In this document: one piece after another, positions 60,049-64,000 of the stretch | Position numbering within the stretch: position 1 is the stretch's first letter | Layout: every line of letters begins with the position of its first letter | Position numbers and translations under genes: made by a program | NCBI RefSeq assembly: GCF_001613445.1 | Contig: NZ_BDCJ01000003.1 | Coordinates: 434,001 to 498,000, forward strand | Reading direction: 5' to 3' | Length of the DNA stretch: 64,000 bases | Source: Nocardia grenadensis NBRC 108939 | GTDB lineage: Bacteria; Actinomycetota; Actinomycetes; Mycobacteriales; Mycobacteriaceae | Notes under the pieces: model-generated | Told to the model about the DNA's origin: nothing | Seen by the model: the letters and a program-made list of their open reading frames with translations, nothing else | The model's database searches: none

Positions 60049-60899
60049 AGTTCCCGCACCGCCAGCAGCGGCTCGGCCACCGCGTAATCGACGATCGGAC
60101 CGTCCCGGCACAGCAGCAGGGGGCCGAGCTGACAGTGCCCGCACCGGGCGACACCACATTTCATATTTCGCTCCAGCGACACCCGGATACGTTCGCCCGG
60201 CACTTTCTTGCCGAGCAGCGTCTGGGCGCAGAATCGCATCATGGGTTCCGGGCCGCACAGAAATGCCGTCGTCCGGCCCGGGTCGATAGTCAGTTGTGCC
60301 AGCGGCTCGGTGACGAAACCGATCCGGCCCGTCCAGCCCGGGCAGGGATGGTCCACGGTACGCAGCACTTCGACGGAACCGGTACGCGCCCACCGATCCT
60401 GCTCCTGCCCGAACAGCACTTCCGCGGGCGACCGCGCGCCGGTGATCACCGTGACCCGCCGGTAGTCGGCGCGGGCGGCAAGCACGGCGAGCACGAGTGG
60501 TCGCAGGGGCGCCAGTCCGAGACCGCCGCCGATGACCACGATGTCGCCACCGGCGGCCGCTTCCACATCCCATCCGGTGCCGAACGGCCCGCGTACCCCG
60601 ATCAGTCCGCCCACCGAGGTGTCGCTCAGTGCGCGGCTCACCGCGCCCACAGTCCGGATCGTGTGCTCGAGCAGCCCGTCCTCGGCGGTGGGGTCACCGC
60701 TGAGGGAGATGGCGACCTCCCCCACTCCGAAGCTGTAGAGCATCATGAACTGTCCGGCCCGGAAGGGTGCGGTCCGACAGTGGACCGGCCGGAGCAGCAC
60801 CGTGACCGTGTCCGAGGTCCGTAGGGTACGTCGTACGACCCGATACGGCAGCATCACGTCGCTCGCGGCGGACAGTTCGGACCGCACCACGCTGGTCAC
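60045..60899 (-). CDS. hyhG: Hydrogenase diaphorase subunit, FAD/NAD(P)- and 2Fe-2S-binding (HyhG)
   Basis: 284 residues from a GTG that overlaps the previous stop (GTGA). [20 protein letters not shown] is the FAD region, [20 protein letters not shown] the NAD(P) fold, and [20 protein letters not shown] the 2Fe-2S site. It resembles the dihydroorotate dehydrogenase electron-transfer subunit family. It passes electrons between the hydrogenase and NAD(P)H. Confidence 0.92.
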   Translation of the reverse strand: MTSVVRSELSAASDVMLPYRVVRRTLRTSDTVTVLLRPVHCRTAPFRAGQFMMLYSFGVGEVAISLSGDPTAEDGLLEHTIRTVGAVSRALSDTSVGGLIGVRGPFGTGWDVEAAAGGDIVVIGGGLGLAPLRPLVLAVLAARADYRRVTVITGARSPAEVLFGQEQDRWARTGSVEVLRTVDHPCPGWTGRIGFVTEPLAQLTIDPGRTTAFLCGPEPMMRFCAQTLLGKKVPGERIRVSLERNMKCGVARCGHCQLGPLLLCRDGPIVDYAVAEPLLAVREL

Positions 60900-61387
60900 G
60901 ATCCACCACAGCTGGGGTGCCAGGGCTTGTCGGCCGGGTTGCGGTACACGTCGATCAGGCGGGCCCGCGTGGCCTGCAACCGGACGACCAGCACTTCCGT
61001 CAATGCGAGAAGCAGCGCCCGGCCGAACCGCGGATCGTCGGCCGAGAGCCGGTTCAACGCGGTGGCGTCGAATTCGACCGCCTCCACCGCCTCGGTGGCC
61101 AGCGCACCGAAGTGCCAGCGGTACGGAGGCACCAGCCACGACCAGCCGAGCAGGTCACCGCGGTGCAGGGTTTGCAGAACGATCTCGGTGTACCCGCCCA
61201 CCCGCGCGTCGAGCCGTACCTGCCCGCCACGGATCAGCCAGCACCGGTCCGCCGGCTGCCCCTCCTGGATCACCCGGTGACCGGCCGGAAACGCGACCTC
61301 GTGTCCCGCCCGCGCCAGGGTCCGCAGCTCCTCCCGGTCGAGGGCCGCCAGACTCGGAAACGCCGACAGATCGTCAAGAACCGGCAT
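60896..61387 (-). CDS. Cyclic-nucleotide-binding-domain protein embedded in the hydrogenase operon
   Basis: 163 residues made of a single CNMP-binding fold (GHRVIQEGQPADRCWLIRGG, then LHRGDLLGWSW). There is no helix-turn-helix, so it is not a Crp-type regulator. It overlaps the ferredoxin-subunit gene by 14 bases and the diaphorase gene by four. It is probably a regulatory or structural subunit that lets a nucleotide gate the enzyme; the residues that contact cAMP phosphate in Crp (RSE-A) are not evident, so the ligand is unknown. Confidence 0.85.
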   Translation of the reverse strand: MPVLDDLSAFPSLAALDREELRTLARAGHEVAFPAGHRVIQEGQPADRCWLIRGGQVRLDARVGGYTEIVLQTLHRGDLLGWSWLVPPYRWHFGALATEAVEAVEFDATALNRLSADDPRFGRALLLALTEVLVVRLQATRARLIDVYRNPADKPWHPSCGGS

Positions 61388-62504
61388 CCGTGGTCTCCTC
61401 GGCGGCGAGGCTCGCCACCTCCGCCGTCAGGTCGATACCGGCCGGGCACCAGTCGATGCACCGTCCGCATCCCACACAGCCGGAGCTGCCGAACTGCTCG
61501 TGCCAGGTGCCGAGTTTATGGCTCAGCCATTGCCGATAGCGGCTCTCTCCGCTCTGCCGCACATCGCCGCCGTGCACATAGGAGAAGTCCAGTTCGAAGC
61601 ACGACGCCCACCGCTCCCAGCGCTCGGCGTGGTCGCCGGTGAGGTCGGTGATGTCCTCGGTGGTCGTGCAGAAACAGGTCGGGCAGACCATCGTGCAATT
61701 TCCGCAGGTGAGACAGCGTGATGCCACGTCCTGCCAGTGCGGTGATTCCCGGGAGTCGCGCACCAGGCGCGGGAGATCGACATCCGGCATCGTCCGGCCC
61801 ATCTTCCCGGCCGCTGCCGAGACCGTGTCACGGGCCCGCGCGACCTCCGCGTCCTCGGCTTCTCGCACGGCTCCGAGTTCGGCGAGGACCTCCGCGCCGG
61901 CCTCGGAGCCCACGTCGACCACGAATCGGTGCTCGGGCGCGGTCTGCTCGGTGAGTGCGAGGTCGTATCCGGCTGTCACTCCGGGTCCGGTGCCCATGGA
62001 CGCGCAGAAGCACACACCACCCGGTTCCGTGCAGTTCGCGGCGACCACGAACAGATCGCCGGTGCGCGCGGTGAACCCGGCATCAGGCTGGGCGCCACCG
62101 CCGAGAACCCGGCGCAGTATGCCCATCGCCGCAAGGTCGCAACCGCGGACACCGAGAAAGGCCGAGCGGGCGGGCACCGTCTCCGCCGGTTCGGGTTCGA
62201 GATCGGGGCCCATGGCGGAAATCCTGCGCCGAGGCGGATGCAGAAACTGTTTCCAGGAGCCCGGGCCCGCGGAATGCGCGAACACGGCGTGGTCGGCGCG
62301 ACGCCGGAGCCGGTAGTACCCCGGGGCAGTCTCCACACCCCATCCATCGGGCAGTTCCGACCCCGATTCGAGTTCGTCGAGCACCACCGCACCGTCGCGG
62401 ACGCGCGGTCCTATCACCCGATATCCGCGCGCACGCAACACCTCCACCAGCCCATCCAGGCCCGCACGGTCGATCACGGCCGTCCCACCCGGCATCATCA
62501 CCAC
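61374..62504 (-). CDS. hyhB: Hydrogenase ferredoxin-like subunit with two 4Fe-4S motifs (HyhB)
   Basis: 376 residues. The C-terminal half has CLTCGNCTMVCPTCFC and CVGCGRCIDWCPAGI, two 4Fe-4S ferredoxin motifs. The N-terminal half has RGCDLAAMGILRRVLGG and CFCASMGTGPG, as in the beta subunit of sulfhydrogenase and anaerobic sulfite reductase A. First gene of the operon; a DosR-like box lies 62 bases upstream. Confidence 0.93.
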   Translation of the reverse strand: MVMMPGGTAVIDRAGLDGLVEVLRARGYRVIGPRVRDGAVVLDELESGSELPDGWGVETAPGYYRLRRRADHAVFAHSAGPGSWKQFLHPPRRRISAMGPDLEPEPAETVPARSAFLGVRGCDLAAMGILRRVLGGGAQPDAGFTARTGDLFVVAANCTEPGGVCFCASMGTGPGVTAGYDLALTEQTAPEHRFVVDVGSEAGAEVLAELGAVREAEDAEVARARDTVSAAAGKMGRTMPDVDLPRLVRDSRESPHWQDVASRCLTCGNCTMVCPTCFCTTTEDITDLTGDHAERWERWASCFELDFSYVHGGDVRQSGESRYRQWLSHKLGTWHEQFGSSGCVGCGRCIDWCPAGIDLTAEVASLAAEETTDAGS

Positions 62505-62565
62505 CTCCGATCCGTCCGAACACCTCGCCCGCTTCCGAGTCTGGACCGGTCGGACAGCCCCTGCG

Positions 62566-62581
62566 AGAGAAGAAGGTCACC
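62566..62581. promoter_or_regulatory. DosR-like box upstream of the hydrogenase operon
   Basis: AGAGAAGAAGGTCACC, 62 bases before hyhB. It overlaps the last codons of the upstream hydrolase gene, in the 72-base gap between the two units. Confidence 0.65.
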
Positions 62582-63308
62582 GATCGGCACCGCCGGGCGC
62601 GTCGGGGTCGCCCCGGTGCGCCGGTACGGACGCCAACCGCGCGAGGAACCAATCGCGGACCAGTTCGGCGACCCGCTCCAAAGCTCCCGGCTCGGCGAAC
62701 AGATGCGTGGCGCCGGGCACCACGACCAACTCGGTGTCGCCGGGCATCTGCTGTGCCGCCGACCTGTTGAGCTCGAGCACCTGCGGATCATCGCCCCCTA
62801 CGATCAACAATGTGGGCACGCGCACCGCCCCCAGCGCCGGCCCGGCCAGATCCGGCCGACCACCGCGCGAGACCACCGTGGTGATCGTGACGCCGGGATC
62901 GGTCGCGGCGCGCAGTGCGGCGGCCGCTCCGGTACTGGCGCCGAAGTAGGCCAATCGCAGCGCCGCGAGATCCGCACGTGCTGTCGCCCAATGGGTGACT
63001 TCGAGCAGTCGCCGCGCGAGCAGCTCGATATCGAAAACACGCGCTCGTGCCTTTTCCTCGTCCCCGGTGAGCAGATCGACGAGCAAGGTGGCCAGCCCGG
63101 CACGGCCGAGCGCGTCGGCCACGAATCGGTTGCGCGGACTGTGCCGGCTACTGCCGCTGCCGTGCGCGAAAACGACCAGCCCGAGCGGACCTTCCGGCAC
63201 TGCGAGATTTCCGGCCAGCTGCCCGCCCCGAACCTGGACGACAACCTGCTCGTCGCGTCGGGCCCGGTGGGCAGCCGATCGCCGCGCGGAACCGTCCTGG
63301 AATGTCAT
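62577..63308 (-). CDS. Alpha/beta hydrolase (dienelactone-hydrolase-like)
   Basis: 243 residues. VVFAHGSGSSRHSPRNRFVA is the oxyanion region, YFGASTGAAAALRA carries the nucleophile serine, GGDDPQVLE the acid and GATHLFAEPGALERV the histidine. Similar domains occur in DosR-regulon proteins fused to phosphoribosyltransferases (Rv0571c, Rv2030c type), but that partner domain is absent here. ATG 63308 overlaps the CBS-BON stop by four bases. Confidence 0.88.
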   Translation of the reverse strand: MTFQDGSARRSAAHRARRDEQVVVQVRGGQLAGNLAVPEGPLGLVVFAHGSGSSRHSPRNRFVADALGRAGLATLLVDLLTGDEEKARARVFDIELLARRLLEVTHWATARADLAALRLAYFGASTGAAAALRAATDPGVTITTVVSRGGRPDLAGPALGAVRVPTLLIVGGDDPQVLELNRSAAQQMPGDTELVVVPGATHLFAEPGALERVAELVRDWFLARLASVPAHRGDPDAPGGADR

Positions 63309-63886
63309 CCGGCGGACCGAACGTGCGCGGTATCCACCACTCGAGCCGACTCGACACCGGCGACCGTCCGGATCATGGCCGTCAGAACGCGCCGCTCGGC
63401 CTCGTCGGCACAGCAACCGTGGACGGTGACCGTCCCGTCGGCTACCTCGACTTCCCATCCGCGTTGGCTGCCTGAGTAGTCGTCGAGGAGAGAGCACACC
63501 CGCGCTTCGATCACACCCTGGTTCAACGCGAAGGCACGGAGCAGATCGCTGCGCGATATGACGCCGACGAGCACCCCGGCCGCGACGACCGGAAGCGATC
63601 GGCGATGGTGATCGAGCGCGGCCTTCACCACATCCGATACCTCGGTGGTGGGCTCGACCACCTCCACCGGGCTCGACATCGCCACCCCCACCACCGCCGA
63701 GGCGTTCCGGGATTCGAGCGCGGCCATGGCGTCGGACTCGGACAGGAGGCCGACGACCCGCTCCCGGTCATCGACCACCGGTAGCGCCGCGAAACCGTGA
63801 GTGGTCAGGAGCCCGACCGCTTCCGAGAGCGGTGTCTCCCGGCGGACCGTGACGACGGGGCGGCTCATTATGTCACGTGCACGCAC
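63305..63886 (-). CDS. CBS-pair protein with C-terminal BON domain (copy 2)
   Basis: 193 residues from GTG 63886, aligned with the start of copy 1. ARDIMSRPVVTVRRETPLSE, MSSPVEVVEPTTEVSDVVKA and VEVADGTVTVHGCCADEAER mark the CBS pair and BON domain. An in-frame ATG at 63985 would add 33 unrelated residues. It is the first gene of a unit that runs into the hydrolase, and possibly the hydrogenase operon. Confidence 0.9.
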   Translation of the reverse strand: MRARDIMSRPVVTVRRETPLSEAVGLLTTHGFAALPVVDDRERVVGLLSESDAMAALESRNASAVVGVAMSSPVEVVEPTTEVSDVVKAALDHHRRSLPVVAAGVLVGVISRSDLLRAFALNQGVIEARVCSLLDDYSGSQRGWEVEVADGTVTVHGCCADEAERRVLTAMIRTVAGVESARVVDTAHVRSAG

Positions 63887-64000
63887 GGTGATCAGCTCCC
63901 TCCGGCGGACCTGTTCCCACAGCAGCCCCTGGTGCCGAAGCGACGGAACATACTGTTGCTCACCACACTCGTCATCGGCGATCACGGCCGATAGTGCGGA
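63887..64000. other. Leader of CBS-BON copy 2, up to the window edge
   Basis: GGAGGGAG lies 10-17 bases before the GTG. A half match to the DosR-like box, GGTGCCGAAGCGAC, is at 63931-63944. No other gene is visible. Confidence 0.35.

Noticed and set aside
63931..63944. GGTGCCGAAGCGAC before CBS-BON copy 2 as a DosR box
   Set aside because: Only the left half fits; the right half lacks GTCCC. Kept as a note, not as a site.

Overview
The window is high-GC DNA with dense, overlapping operons. It carries a close DosR/DosT two-component pair, wax-ester/diacylglycerol acyltransferases, an OtsB1-type fusion and Acg-type nitroreductases. Together these point to the order Mycobacteriales, with Nocardia or a close relative (Rhodococcus, Mycobacterium) most likely. 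The assignment rests on gene content, not on a marker phylogeny.

Left part (1-23 kb), ordinary and catabolic genes: the N-terminal part of a divergent NAD-dependent DNA ligase; a PTS-type dihydroxyacetone kinase set (dhaK-dhaL-dhaM, a second dhaK and a small protein) with a divergent IclR regulator whose probable operators lie before both units; an IS5-family element (8191-10120) with a broken transposase and a zinc-ribbon protein gene inside its ends; and a GntR-controlled cluster (D-aminoacylase, M20 hydrolase, sodium/solute symporter, diaminopropionate ammonia-lyase-like enzyme, carbamoylase) that recalls E. coli ygeX-ygeY. Two decayed gene remnants, a LysE exporter and a GGDEF protein follow.

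Right part (about 20.5-64 kb), a dormancy/hypoxia island: DosR (47978-48622) and a DosT/DosS-like haem sensor kinase sit among genes whose relatives belong to mycobacterial DosR regulons. These are two overlapping WS/DGATs, four tandem-domain universal stress proteins and one short one, three Acg-type nitroreductases, PEP synthase, an Rv2004c-like kinase, PfkB, an OtsB1-like HAD/trehalose-phosphatase/GH65 fusion, DUF1918 and DUF2267 proteins, a P-type ATPase, two CBS-BON proteins and a group 3b-like NiFe hydrogenase operon. Most upstream regions contain a similar near-palindrome (right half GAARGTCMCC, or GGGAC/GCCCC forms) that fits the DosR box.

The most unusual unit is 24624-30371 (minus): short USP, acyl-CoA synthetase, 2-oxoacid dehydrogenase E1-alpha, E1-beta and E2, then a stand-alone acyl carrier protein. 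The genes overlap or nearly touch, E3 is absent, and a DosR-like box lies upstream. This could be a hypoxia-induced route that makes an acyl group for an ACP. As a whole the island suggests redox disposal (hydrogenase, nitroreductases, flavodoxin), carbon storage (triacylglycerol, trehalose) and rerouting around PEP and pyruvate when respiration stops.
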